A program made the position numbers and the translations under genes. A DNA stretch of 64,000 bases from Cymbidium sinense (Eukaryota; Streptophyta; Magnoliopsida; Asparagales; Orchidaceae): contig CM038225.1 of assembly GCA_021442155.1 (NCBI GenBank), positions 78,752,925 through 78,816,924 on the forward strand. The letters run 5' to 3'. Positions 25,200-37,468 of the stretch are shown one piece after another (within the stretch, counting starts at the first letter, position 1; the number at the start of each line of letters is the position of its first letter). Below the pieces are notes generated by a model that had not been told where the DNA came from, did no database searches, and saw only the letters and a program-made list of their open reading frames with translations.

Positions 25200-26140
25200 T
25201 TCGATTAAGAGATGGACTTTCCTTATCTGAATAATATGGGTTCACCTCTTGAGATAGACTTGGAATCATATGATTTCAAAGGTCCTATTGGAGAAACCGT
25301 AGGTGAACTTGATGAGTAGGTAGAACTTACCACAAAACCATCTCAAGAAGTCACCAAAGTCAACCTTCATAGTGGCAATATTTTACCTCCTAAGGTAGCA
25401 CCTCAAGTTAAGGGTAAGCAAGTCATTGGTTCCAGTGATCAAAAAGTCTCTCCATAGGATGCTCCACCCATGGATATGCTTGTGGAGTACCAGCCCAGAG
25501 TTTACTACAATGTCCTCGCTCACCTAAGAAAATTACTAGCTAAACTAAGCATATATGATGCCCTTGTCTCATCCAAAGAGATGGGAGAATTATTAATCAA
25601 GGCTCTTCTTGATCTAGAAATATGCTTAGCTCACCTGATCGCTGTTGGAGAGGTGACACACTATTCAAGAGAAGCTTAGGGAGTCACATTCACCGACAAA
25701 GACCTTCTTCTGGGGAACATGGAGCACAACCGCCCCCTCTACATCACAGTGGATATTGGCAAATTCATACTTTCTAGGGTTTTAGTTGATCCAGGTGCAT
25801 CAATGAATATTATGAGCCTGAAAAATCTTACCTAATATTGACATCTCTAAGCTCTGAGGAGATCAGATGATGTTGAGAGGATTCAATGAATAATGCGAGA
25901 GGGCTTTAGGCTCCATAGTGTTATCTTTGGAAATAGATGACTGGAAGATTGAAGCCAAGTTCTATATAATTGATTCGATTAAATTATTCACTTCTTTGCT
26001 CAGTAGGCCTTGGATACACCAGAATAAGATGATTCCATCCTTTCTTCATCAGTGCATCAAATTTTGAAGAGATGAAATTGAATATTGTGTCAAAGGAGAT
26101 GAAAAGACATTTTCAGTTAAAGAGGTCTAGATATATGAGG
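25200..26140 (+). pseudogene. aspartic protease remnant of copy 1
   Basis: The protease would cut the polyprotein. A frame running through a stop at 25317 (TAG, shared with copy 2) reads KGKQVIGSSDQKV, then from 25470 the lead-in segment YYNVLAHLRKLLAKLSIYDA, a stop at 25677, then FTDKDLLLGNMEHNRPLYIT and the active-site region VLVDPGASMNIM, with the catalytic Asp at 25788-25790. Family members have Asp-x-Gly here, so the key residues are present. Beyond about 25835 a frameshift and stops destroy the C-terminal half. A Lys-rich, purine-rich linker lies at 26200-26265. Confidence 0.8.
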
Positions 26141-26245
26141 ATGTGACCTACTATCTTCCTCAAAATAAAACAAATTTTCTCATGAACTTGGTCAAAATTA
26201 AATACAAAAGAAAAAAAAGAAGAAAAAAAGAAAAATGGAAAATAA

Positions 26246-28140
26246 ATGAAGAAAGAAGGTACAAATGAGCGAGAAAGGGACATCGAGGAAGAGGTAGAGC
26301 CGCATGTTGCATTCCACCCCCATTTCATTCCACCATACGGACATATGGGTAGGATGACTCGACCTCAACTAGGCAAAGATAGAGGTAGATACAAAGGCAA
26401 TTCCAGAGGCAAAAGACCCCCTGGTTGGCGGCCAGCCAACAAGGGACATGTTCTAGTTCACAAGAGTACTCCAGCTATTTACATAGACTTAAAATCCAAC
26501 TCAGAGGATAAGTATAATGTGATTAGCATACCAACCAACCCCTCTCGGGTTTCATTGGAGGTGACACTCGAGCTAGATAGTGATGAAGATTAGGCCTTCA
26601 AGCAAAGCACGAATGTATTCGAATTAGGTTTATGTAAAACTATTAGGCAGTAGTTGAGAACTTTATCTATAACCTCACTTTCCTCTGAAAGAGTTAAAGG
26701 TTTAGTAGTTAAGGAAGTCCCTAGGTCTTCCATGAATGTTAATCCAAAGAGATTCCTATTGGGATCATCATCCTCAAGTCTTGAAGCAGATGTAGAACAT
26801 GAGGATAATTCATATAAAGATTTAATGAAATTACCTTTTGATTGGTACCCGCCTTGTGTTCATAATCTTATAAAGAAAGGTTTGATTCCTTATACATGGT
26901 CCAGGCACAGGTCAAAGTATTTAGAGAAGCTGTGGAACAAGAAAGGCAAGGATGCACAATAAAGGCCTAGACTAGGATTCGGTACAGTAGGTCCAGTCAA
27001 CGATGATGATTATTGCTTAGTTGTCACCAATCATCTGGAGTCTGATAGGTTCTTCTCAAAACACACTAACTCTTATGAGAATGTGTGTTTAGAAACTTTA
27101 GATGATCCTGATAATCATCAAATCAAAGAAGCACCTCTAAAATTTGAAGAAGAAATCTGTTCAACTATTGACAAGCTCAAAGAAATCAACCTCTAGACAG
27201 AAGAAAATTCACGCCCCACAAACTTCAGTTCTCTGCTGAATGAAGAAGAAACCAATGACTTAGTTATGCTATTGACAGAGTTTAAGGACTGCTTTGTATG
27301 GAGCTATGAAGAGATGTTCAGATTATCTCCTGACATAGCATACCACAAACTAACAATAGACCCCAACGCTAACCCTATCAAGCAAGCTCCTAGAAGCATG
27401 CGATTAGAAATCGAACAACAGGTCATTTCTGAAATCAAGAAACTGATCGATGTTGGTTTTATAAGGAAGAAAAATACCCTACCTGGTTAGCTAGTGTCAT
27501 GCCAGTTAAGAAAAAGAATGGCTAAATTCGCATATACATCAATTTCAGGGACTTAAATAAGGTATGTCCTAAGGATGAATTTCCACTTTCTATACCAGAA
27601 TTAATGGTGGACATCGCCTCATCTCATGCAGTATTCTCCTTTATGGATGGGTCATCTTGCTACAACCAAATCAAGATGGCCCCCGAGGATGAAAGAAACA
27701 CTACTTTTTAAACCCTAATCAGAATCTATCATTATAAGGTAAAGCCTTTCGGCCTTAAAAATGTCGGTGCTACATACCAGCGGGCTATGACTCAGATCTT
27801 CAATGAACTCATTCATCATCAAGTTGAATGCTATGTTGATGATCTAGTAGTCAAAAGTAAAGAAAAGGAAGACCATCTCTTTGACTTGAGAGTAGTTTTT
27901 GAATGGTTAAGATAATACAACCTCAAAATGAATCCCCTGAAGTGTACATTCGGAGTAGCTTCAGGGAAATTCCTTAGGTTTTTTGTCTGACACTAGGGGA
28001 TAGTGATAGACCCAAAAAATATCAAAGCTATTTTAGAAATGCCACCCCCTAAAAGTTTAACTCAACTCAGATCATTCCAAGGGCGGTTGGCTTATCTAAG
28101 GCTCTTTACCTCCAATTGATTGGGAAGATGCAAGCCATTT
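26246..28140 (+). pseudogene. linker and reverse transcriptase remnant of copy 1
   Basis: A linker of about 240 codons (26246-26960) with stops at 26591 and 26651 leads to RT. The second of these is shared with copy 2. RT begins near 27240 with EFKDCFVWSYEEMFRLSPD and IKQAPRSMRLEIEQQ. A single-base shift at about 27465 changes frame; the rest reads VKKKNG, INFRDLNKVCPKDEFPLS, FMDGSSCYNQIKM, LKNVGATYQRAM and the catalytic YVDD at 27832-27843. Stops occur at 27711 (CAA to TAA) and 27913 (TAA, shared with copy 2), with more after 27980. Similarity ends within QPF at about 28140, at the RT/RNase H border. What follows is not pol. Confidence 0.85.
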
Positions 28141-28146
28141 TTGCCA

Positions 28147-28700
28147 ATAGATCACCCTAGCGACTGGTGCCTACTTTGTAGGATATAAGTCTACTACGCT
28201 TTCTTCCTAGTACAACCGCTGCACACCGAAAGACACCCATTTGGTTGGATAGTCCTACTATGTGTTTGGTATAATACCCCTTTGGATTGATAAATCTGAA
28301 GTAAGCTAAGGCTGACATGCCCCTACTTAGTGCAGTCCATCACAACCCAATAGAATCCATCAAATACAATTAAAATAAAATTAATTTTGACTATCTTTGA
28401 GCTAATTTAAGTTCTCTAGTGGCATTCACTCAGTAGTCAGCCTAAGGTTGAGTCTGATTCATTGTGTCACCAACGAATCACCCTAGCAACTGATCCCTAC
28501 TTTGGAGGATATAAATGTACTACATTTTCTTCCTAGTATAGTCATTGCACATTGAAAGGCACCCCTTTGGTTGGATAGTCTTACCATGTGGTTGGTAGAC
28601 TACCCCTTTGGATTGGTAAATTTGAAGTAGGCAAAGGCCAACACAGCCCCTACTCAGTGTGGTCCATCACAAACCAATAGGGTCCATCTAAAAATTCAAA
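28147..28700. repeat. 331-bp direct duplication
   Basis: A block of about 220 bp starting ATCACCCTAGCGACTG at 28147 recurs at 28478 with ATCACCCTAGCAACTG and continues in parallel (TTTGGTTGGATAGTC, CCCCTTTGGATTG, CAGTCCATCACAA/GGTCCATCACAA). The spacing is 331 bp, with about 110 bp of different sequence between. It lies in the non-coding DNA between broken pol and the 3' LTR. Confidence 0.85.
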
Positions 28701-28724
28701 ATTTAAAATTTGAAAGAAAATCAA

Positions 28725-29000
28725 CCCTCCTCCCCTAGTGGAGTCAAATTAAATAAATCAAATCAATCAGCTTCTCCTCGAGAGATGAAAATCTTTCCAA
28801 TCTCCCTAGTGGAGTCAATTCAATCCAACCCGAACCTGTTCTCCTAGTGGAAGGTTCACATCTTTTATCCCCGGTGGATTCCAAATTTTAATCCCCAGTG
28901 GATTGCACAACTTCTTATCCCCTAGTGGATAACTTGAGCCTTTTCCCATAGTGGAAAGCTTACATATTCAATCCCTAGCGGATTCCTCCTTTGCTCTCTT
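28725..29000. repeat. short CCCTAGTGGA repeats upstream of 3' LTR-1
   Basis: Eight or so variants of the core CCCTAGTGGA(T/G) occur at intervals of about 25-40 bp (near 28734, 28802, 28851, 28879, 28901, 28920, 28947 and 28972). The interval sequences are variable. This type of tandem structure stands in the same place, just before the 3' LTR, as the 127-bp repeats of element C, although the sequences differ. Confidence 0.7.
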
Positions 29001-29180
29001 ATGTTTTTGGCATGAGTAGAGTCACATTGCACTAAACTCTTGATTCCTTTTGCACCTCGAGTTTAGGAGTAGATCATTTCTATTAGTGCTTGTGATTATT
29101 CGAACATTGTTGATTGTCTCGGTCAATACCAATATGTGCGGTATGCCTTGTCAGTCACACCGCACCTATTGGGCACCATT

Positions 29181-32100
29181 TGTTGATCTCACTTGTGGAG
29201 TGAGCTTTCAACTTCTTCATCTTAGACATAGGACTCCTCTAGACACTGAGAGTTTTTTAGTCTTAAGACACTCCTAGTGATTAGGTGAACACTTAACCTA
29301 ACCCTAGAGACTTAGAAGAGTTAGCCATAAGAATAGGTTATGCCTTAGGGGTATTAGGAGGACTTGCCTACCCTATAGCTTGAACCCAATCCTTGCTTCC
29401 TTCTTTCAAACCAAACTTCAAACTCAAATCTTAAATCAATTCCAACTCAATTGATTTTCTCAAATCTTAAATCAAATCCAAAACCTTTTCTAAGCCCTTT
29501 GATTTCATCTTATGGACTTACTCAAATCAAATCTTGAATCAATTCCAACTCAATGGATTTTCTCAAATCATAAATCAATTCCAAAATCTAAATCATGAGT
29601 CAATTCCAAATGTTTGAAACCCATGATCAATTACAAATCCAAATATAAAGAGCCCTTTTGATTTCATCTTATGGACTTAGCTCAAATCAAATCCAAATCA
29701 ATCCAAACTCAAAAGATTTTCTCATAACCCATTTATATTCTCATTTATATTCACAAATATAAATGAAATATAAATTCACATAACCAAAACTAAAGTCAAA
29801 ACTCAAATCCAATTCCAACTTAAATCCAACTAATACTCTTTTCAAGTCAAATCCTTGAACTTAGCCAAATAATTCTCAAATCAATCCAAACCTTTGGATT
29901 TTCTCTTCAAACAATCATTCCTTCAATCACATGCACAAATAAAAGCATAGACTTTAATCATCAAACCAAAATCAAACTAACCCAAATCAAACCCACGTTC
30001 ATCCTTTGAAGTTGAAATTGTCAAATGAATCAAAATCCATTTGATTCCAAATCACTTGCAATTGGATTTATATTTCCATCATAAGTCCATATGTGAGTTC
30101 AACCAAACTTGAATCAAGCCTCGAGCAAGTCAATTGACCCATTTAGGCTCACTTGGCCCAAAGTGACCTAAAGTACCTTTTTGAGCCAAATTCTAATCCA
30201 ACCTAAATTGGATTGAACTAAGCCCATCTAAGCCTTACATTATGAGCAACAATCATCTTAGGATGATCAATCACTCAAATTGGGTCAAACCAAGTTAAAC
30301 CTAACCTTTGACCAAGTCAACATTTAGCCTAAATGAAACCCAAACTAGCCAAAATCCAATATAAACAAAATTTATTGAAACCATTGATCTAAGCCAATTC
30401 ATAATCAATTATTAAACTTGACCAAGCCATAAATTGAGCCAAACCAAGCCTAATTGGCCACTTGACCTAAGCTGACCCAAGTTGACCTAAAAGTTAAAAT
30501 GGTCAAATCTTGATCTAAGCCAAATTGATTGCAACTAATGGGTCAAATTCATTCTAAATTGATTGCTGAACTTGACCAAAGCTTCAATTGGCCAACTAGA
30601 CCCAACCTAGCCTAATTGACCATGAACCTAACTTGACCTAAAAGGTCAAATCAAGTTGAAATCAAACTAAATCAAAATTGATTGAAGTCAAAGCTTGCAA
30701 TACATTTCAAATGATCAACTAAGTCTAAACCAACCCATGACCTAACCCAATTAACAAATGAAATTGGTAAACTTGGTCGACTTGACCCATTTGACCTAAA
30801 TGAATCTAATTGAACCAAAACTAAATCTAAACTAAATTGAACCAAACTAATGATACCCATAAGCTCCAAATGATCATTTGAAGTTGACCTGACCCATGGT
30901 TTGACCCAATTTGACCAATTGGTCAACCTAACCCAATTTGACCCAACTTGAACTAAATGGGTCAAATTGAACCAATTCAAACCAAATGAACTCCAAATCA
31001 CTTGAAATTTGGCCTAGCCCATTTATGAATCATTTTAAATCTGCCCAAATCAAAATTAAGTCCAAATGATCACTTTACCTCTAGGTCAAAGGGCATCCTA
31101 TGACCAAATTAACATAGAATTTGGTCATATTATTTCTCAAGGCCACTTGACATCCTTCCAATGGTCCACTTGGACACCAAGGAGAGTGGTGAACATGACC
31201 CAATGAGCTTGGGTCGGCCATGACCCAACCCAAGGCCAAATCGATCCCTCCAATGGGAATTATGCACTTGGATCACCCAATACACTCACCTAGCATATGG
31301 ACACTCACTCTCCTCCACTCCTCTACCTAAAATGACTCACATGGGATGCTAAACAATCCAAATCGATCAACCAATCTCATCCATTGATCGAAAATGGAAA
31401 AATTACTCTTCACCATCTGATCCAAGGAGGGGGAGATATACTCCACCTCATTCCCACTCAAAATAGAAGCACTCAATTCGACTGAGCTCCAGGAATCAAA
31501 ACCAAGCATCCCTAAACTTCCCAAGGCCATTTCCAAGATCCTTTGATTTCTCCTTCTCAGTTTTGCTCAAAGACAAAATAGGGGAGGTCCATCCCAATTC
31601 CAAGTCACTTAATTCTCAACCAAAACCAAATTAAACTCACAAGCACCATCAAGGGACTTCGTCGAGCTCAATCAAGTTATTTCCAAGTTACCAAACCACT
31701 GAAAGGAGGACTTGGATCAAGGTCGATCACCATTGAAGGGGATCTTGGTCAACCGAACCATCCACTCCAAATCAAGACTTGATACCTTCAATAGGGCTTC
31801 ATCTATACTAGACAAAGTTACCTCCTCTATTGGAAGTGCCGGTGATAGCCTTCGGTGAGGTATTGCTCAAAATCGATCTTAGATAAAAATTGCTTGGTCC
31901 TTTATGAAGGAAATTGTAATCTCTTGAGATCTTACCGTTAGATTCATTACTTGTGCTTCCTTAAAGGTGTGGGGTGAGTTTGAACTCCATCTGAGCTTGG
32001 GTGAGCTCGGATCAAGTGATGATTAATGGATGAAATCCATCTCTCGCCACTCGGGAGGAGATAGATCACACACTGTCCATTATGTGTGATTAGAATGGAC

Positions 32101-32276
32101 GGTTGTGATTAAATCACGATAGATCCCACTCTGATTAAACCTAAACTATAGGATTAATCGTAGCCATCCGATCTTAGATCGAATAGCCCATGGAAAAGCG
32201 TCCACCACCGGCTGACTCAACAAAAGGATGTGACAACTTAAATAACCTATCTCGTCATGCCATGTGGAAAGCACGC
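29181..32276 (+). repeat. complete LTR-1, left part (before nested element C)
   Basis: It starts TGTTGATCTCACTTGTGGAG right after CACCATT, and aligns from its first base with 4599. It serves as 3' LTR of copy 1 and, continued at 48791-53170, as 5' LTR of copy 2. Without the nested element the whole LTR is about 7.5 kb. The DNA just before it (29080-29180) resembles that before the right LTR of element C (44395-44477), including CAATATGTGC and a GG(G/T)(C/)CCATT end. No gene is visible. Confidence 0.85.
30120..30990. promoter_or_regulatory. W-box-like cluster in complete LTR-1
   Basis: About twenty TTGACC, TTGACT or GGTCAA motifs occur in 870 bp, some as face-to-face pairs (for example TTTGACCAATTGGTCAAC near 30910-30930). 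This is the block homologous to 5560-6430. The expected density of a given hexamer in such DNA is far lower. Whether WRKY proteins bind it is unknown. Confidence 0.35.
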
Positions 32277-32279
32277 TGT

Positions 32280-35200
32280 TGTTGACCTCATTTTTGAATG
32301 ATGTTAACATTAACATGAAATCAGTAATTATGAGATTCTAATTTCAATTAGAAACCTTTTAATTCAGTACTTAGGATACTACACTTAGTGTCCTAGGAAA
32401 TCAACTTAAATTTTTAATTTGGATTAACTCAAATAAAATCTAATTAATTCAAATTGAAATTTAATTAAAACAAAATTCAAAATCAATTAATCAAATCAAC
32501 AATCAATAATCATCAATCTAAGATGATTAAAAATCAAATTACATTTAATTTCAAATATACCCTTGAATAGATTTTGAATTGGATCAAACTAAAATCAATG
32601 CACTTGATTTGGACTCAAACTCCAAGCCAAATCAAATGTACTCTAAATGTAAACTAAAAATGGGCAGCACACATTAGTCTAAGGTTATGTGATGATGCCA
32701 TAATCCATAAATAAGAATTTAAAGGAAAGAGGAAAAATCAAAATTCTTCCCTTCCCATGCAAACAACATCTCACCCACTCCAAGCCAATAGCCACCTCCC
32801 AAGAGGATGGCTTCAAGTGAAGGCAGGAAATTAAGGCAAGGAAAAAAAACTCCAAGAGTTTGCCATGATCCTAGCCAACCAAAGGAAGAAGAGAAAGAGA
32901 AGATGAGGAAGAGAAGGTGGGTTTTTCGGCCATGTATGAAAACCGAGGAAAAAAAAGCTCATTTCCTCTCCGAATTGATCCCAAAACACTCCCTAAAGCT
33001 AGAGAAGGAGATTCAACTCCTTCCCTTGCTGAATTGACCACCAAAAGGGTGGTGAATAGTGCAAAACTGAGCTCCTCTAATGGTGAAATCTAAAGAAGGG
33101 GATTTCACCCCAAATTGAAGACACACCCACGTTATAGGGCTCGAGGCAATCCAAATTGTGCCTTACTCGACTCATTTGGTGTCGGGAAGCCCGAGAACCA
33201 CCAAGGCCGATGGCTAGGCTAGGGATCTCTGTCAAGGGGGCAATCCACATGGAGATAAGCCACCAAACTCCAACCACAAGCTCCTCAGATCAACCCAAAG
33301 CTAATGGAATGGAAAAGGTGAATGCCATTACCACTTAGATTTTTCATTTGGAGCTTTTGGAAAGAAGTTGGATCCCCAAGTCGATCCAACCATATAGAAT
33401 CATTGGATTTCCTTCAACGATCGTGTAGCACTTGAAATCGTGATTTCCTAGTTCAAAGAATATTAGCAAAACAAGACAGACAGCTCACGGCTCTCGCAAG
33501 AAATGAAGGAGATGAGCTCTCCATCGATATTATGGATGGTCGGATCTAGCGGATTGGATGATTTTTCAAACTATGGGATCGATCCAGACCGTCCGACCAG
33601 GATCATCCCACGTAACCTGCAAGCTGACGCGGCACCACGTGGGATTTGCGTGGACCACTAATGCGGCATGACACAGATAGACATGCCATGTAGGTGCGTG
33701 CCAGATGGCCTTTTGCGCTGCGTGGACCCCGCCACATAAATACTGTTATTTAATGGTTTAAATAATTAAAAAATATAGAAAATTTTAAAAAATCATAGAA
33801 AAAAATATAAATAAAAAAAATGCAAATAAAGGCTTTATGGATTTGCCTTGATGAGAGGAACCCATGGAAATTAAATCCCCCAAATTTTACTGAGTATTTT
33901 TCCCTTAATTTGGGTTTAATTGAAAAATATTAATTCTTAAATTAATAATCCAATTAATTTGAAACTTTGGGGAAATGAAATTAAGCATAAAATACTCCTT
34001 AGATGAATTTTTGGGGATTTAATTCTTTGAATTCAAAAGAAATTAAAATTTTATATGCTTAGCCCTTAAATTAATCAAATTCATTAATCCTTAATGAAAT
34101 AATTAGAGATTTTTAATCTAACAACCTTAGATCACCCTAATGAACTTCAGCAAACATTAAAACATCACTTAAACTCAATTAAACCTAAAAATCTTTAAAT
34201 TGAACTAATTAGGCAATTAAATGAATTAAGTAATTCAATTAAATTACTTGAACTCGCTTAAATCATAATTAATCAACTAGTTAACCAAAAATTATGAATA
34301 ACCCTCATTAGAAAGATATTTTAGTGAAGAATTTATGAAAAATAAAACCCTTAACTGAATCTCATTGAATTAGGTCTAATTTAGGTTTTAATGAAATAAT
34401 TAAAACCTTAATTACTCTCTAATTACAAATCTAATCAAGATGAAACTTTGAACATTTGAAACTAGCATGTAATCCCACTTGCTAAAAGATTATCAATCCC
34501 AATTTATCTCTAGATTAGGAGTTATTAAATTTCTAAATCCTTAGGTCAATGTTAATCAAATATTAGGTTAAGAAAATTAATTAATCCATTAAATTAAATG
34601 GTAGTTCAAATCAATTTCAATCAAACATCAAAAAACTATTAAGGAACTTATCTAAATTACCTAAGTCAATTAAAGTGATCATATTAAATCTTAGGATAAT
34701 GAAATAAAATCTTAAGCTAATAAAACTATTAATTAACTTAAACCTTAAAATTTTAATTAATAAAATTTAAGAAAATCATTCATCTCTAATGAATTTAAGA
34801 ATGAATCTAAAACTTAGGTTAATTAAATCAGATTAAATAATTAACTCAAGTGCTTTAGGTAAAGCATAATCCATGAACAAACCTAAGGTACTAATTTGTA
34901 TTAATGGACTTAAACCTTAAGCTTACAAATCCATAATTTAATAACGTAAGTTAAATTGAATAAAATCAAACTCTTTAAAATAACATAAGCCAAATCAAAT
35001 GAAACCCACATAGCTTAATTCAAAATGAAACAAATCAAACAAATTAAATCAAATAAAGTAATAAAAAGAAATGAAATAATAAAAAACCAATCCAATCATA
35101 AACAACATCAAAAAGATTAATTAAGAAACTTAAGGATCTTAGCTATACTTTTGGAAACCTCATCAGGAATTAAGATGTTGAATGGAAAGAGCGCCATCCA

Positions 35201-37443
35201 AAAATGGAATCATTCCATTCTTCATTCATGAAAACCTATACAACTTTAACCATATAAAATGAACATAAAAATGGGAATTAAATCACTAAACCGTTTGAAC
35301 TGAAACCACCTAAAGGTAAAAAATTAAATAAATTCAAAATTCAAACTTAAACTTGAACTTAAAGGAGCCTAGCAAAGCCTTGCCACACAAACTCCACTTT
35401 TACACACACTAGATCTTTTAGGTCATGGACTCTAGATCTAGGTTAGATCATTCTGTGATTTCTTTAATCTTTTGTGATGTGCTTCACATGTCTGTATGGT
35501 ACATTGCTTTAAACTGGATGCCTAGGCTTATTTGTTCATTAGAATGGATGTTATGGCATTCTTTCTAGATTTAATACTATTTTCTACAATGGACTATGTT
35601 AAAGGGATCACTGTAATAAATAAATCATAAAATTATTATTTGTTTGTAGGTGATGAAAATCCCTTGATATAGTCCATAGGGCAGGTGGACTTGGCAAGCA
35701 ACTAATGCTAAGCCCATATGTTTGTGAAATATATACTACTTGGTGTGTTGTGTGTATTTCTTAAACATCTATTTTACAGGGCTTAGGATTTCCTTTGAAT
35801 TTTAAATGTAAATTTGAGGTTAGAATTATGTTAAGATCTATGGGGCCTAGGATTAGTAGGAGTTGACCCAACCAGGAGATGGTGCGATGATCCCCTGTGG
35901 AGTCTGATGAATGTCCCTAACGAAGGAGACTTTCCTAGAAAGAAGATCCATAGATCTAAATTTGTAGTTCTAGGCAGGTTGTATCTTGGTGAGCAATCCG
36001 ATTTTCTTTCTTAGATTATAAAGTTGCATTGGCCTTTTTCTTATATAATTTAATTTGGCTTGATTTATTTTGAGTGCGCAATAGAAATAACATGCTTTTT
36101 CTAGGTTTCTTTATATGTTGTGTTTATGTTATGCTGAATGCCTGGACGTAGGCTCATAGGATAAACTAATTTTTTTACCCAACTAAATAAATTGAAATAT
36201 AAAAATAAATACAACTCATAATCTTCATATGAAAGCCTAGGTATTAAAGCAAGATAAAATATGTAGCAACCCCTTAACTAGATGTCTTAACATCATGCAT
36301 AAATCATATTATTTCACTCTTGATTAATGAAGGACTTCCATCCTTGGTAGAGAACTTGGGCTTGACCTTTGAGAGCCTATGATGGAAGTACACCTTCTTT
36401 ATTTTGGTTGGTCCATAACCTTTTTCTAATTGCATGCATTAGGCATAAATTGTATTCCTATGGCCTAAATGAATCCTGAGTCAAAATATATTAAAATCTA
36501 AAAAATATGCATTAGTTAGATACATCTTCATACCCTACATGATCTTAGGGATTAAGGAGTGAGTCTAGGTTCAGAGATTCCTTTTCTAAGAATACAACAG
36601 CCCAACCATCTTACATTCATATGACTTAGCCTTATAATTTTAAAATGCGCATAGGTGGTGTTAGCTGGCAGCCTTCTCTGCAGGTTGTAAGTCCAAAAGA
36701 GTTAGGGATAGGTTAATTCTCTCAAATGAGGAGAATGACCAATGATTCCCAAGAATAGAACTAGGTCGAGCATCTGACATGTGTTAGAAGCACCTGTAGA
36801 TTAGGTTCTGAAGCATCCTTTTAGGAAAAATCTTCAAACCTAGGCATTTCTGCAACCTTGTGCTGCTAGAATCTAAGACCTAGATTTATAAGAAAATGAT
36901 AAACTCAAAATCTAAAATTAAAATCCCAAATTTGAAGCCCAATCATAGAATAATTGAAATGTCAACTGGGTATCCTAGTATCAATAGGCATTTCCTACTC
37001 TTTCTCACGTGACTCTTGAAAATAACTCTTTCCAATTTGGACCTCTCCTAATTGAATTTTCAAAAATCAATTCTTTGAAAGGTATCTTAATAGTCTTTAG
37101 AAATAACCACTTATTTCTTTAATCGAGAGTATTCTTAGGAAGAGACCCTTCCTAAGATGTAATTAACTATATAGGCTTGCCTTTATAGGGAACCATGATC
37201 CCAGGATAAAATAAACCTTATTCTACTTTTCCATGTAGTTCAGGGGAAAATACTCTGGTACATGAAAGACTCATTAGTCTTAGGAGTCTTTTACTAAAAT
37301 GATCGAATCCATTATAGGAGAGCATATTTATCTTTTGAGATAATATGTTTATTCCTTAATGTCGTATTTGGTCATCTAAATAAAATATTCCTAAAATCTA
37401 TGTGGTGTCATTTCTTTTCTCTATTCCAGAGAAAACACCAACA
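32280..37443 (+). repeat. element C left LTR
   Basis: It runs from TGTTGACCTCATTTTTGAAT to AACACCAACA, 5164 bp, ending eight bases before the primer-binding site. It aligns with the right LTR over its length, except for about 850 bp (34090-34933) and smaller stretches missing on the right. A 76-codon frame at 32807-33037 is frame-broken in the other LTR, so it is not a conserved protein. A CACGTG G-box is at 33636-33641. The exact first base could be 32277 (TGTTGTTGACC). Confidence 0.85.
33636..33641. promoter_or_regulatory. G-box CACGTG in element C left LTR
   Basis: A palindromic CACGTG, the core site of plant bZIP and bHLH factors, sits in a GC-richer stretch about 1.36 kb into the LTR. 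The right LTR has it at the same place plus a second one 11 bp further on. In the left LTR the second has become TGCGTG. Confidence 0.3.
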
Positions 37444-37450
37444 TATTTTT

Positions 37451-37468
37451 TGGCGACTCCGCTAGGGA
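37451..37468 (+). promoter_or_regulatory. primer-binding site of element C
   Basis: TGGCGACTCCGCTAGGGA lies eight bases after the left LTR and differs by one or two bases from the sites at 12572 and 53179. It supports placement of this nearly non-coding element in the same lineage and fixes its plus orientation. Confidence 0.8.

Larger units (their letters stand above)
21675..29180 (+). mobile_element. LTR-1 family body, copy 1, broken at both ends
   Basis: This is the internal region of a Tat-lineage element on the plus strand: gag, protease and RT, followed by repeat-rich 3' DNA that runs into LTR-1 at 29181. The left end lacks the LTR end, the primer-binding site and the repeat-rich leader found in copy 2. 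On the right, pol stops at about 28140, just after the RT/RNase H connection, so both RNase H domains and integrase are missing. It aligns with copy 2 (55400-61770) throughout, by eye at roughly 85 percent or more in pol. Stops, frameshifts and deletions make it inactive. Confidence 0.8.

Noticed and set aside
32807..33037. 76-codon frame MASSEGRKLRQGKK... in element C left LTR
   Set aside because: The right LTR has the same DNA but a broken frame, so there is no sign of protein-level conservation.
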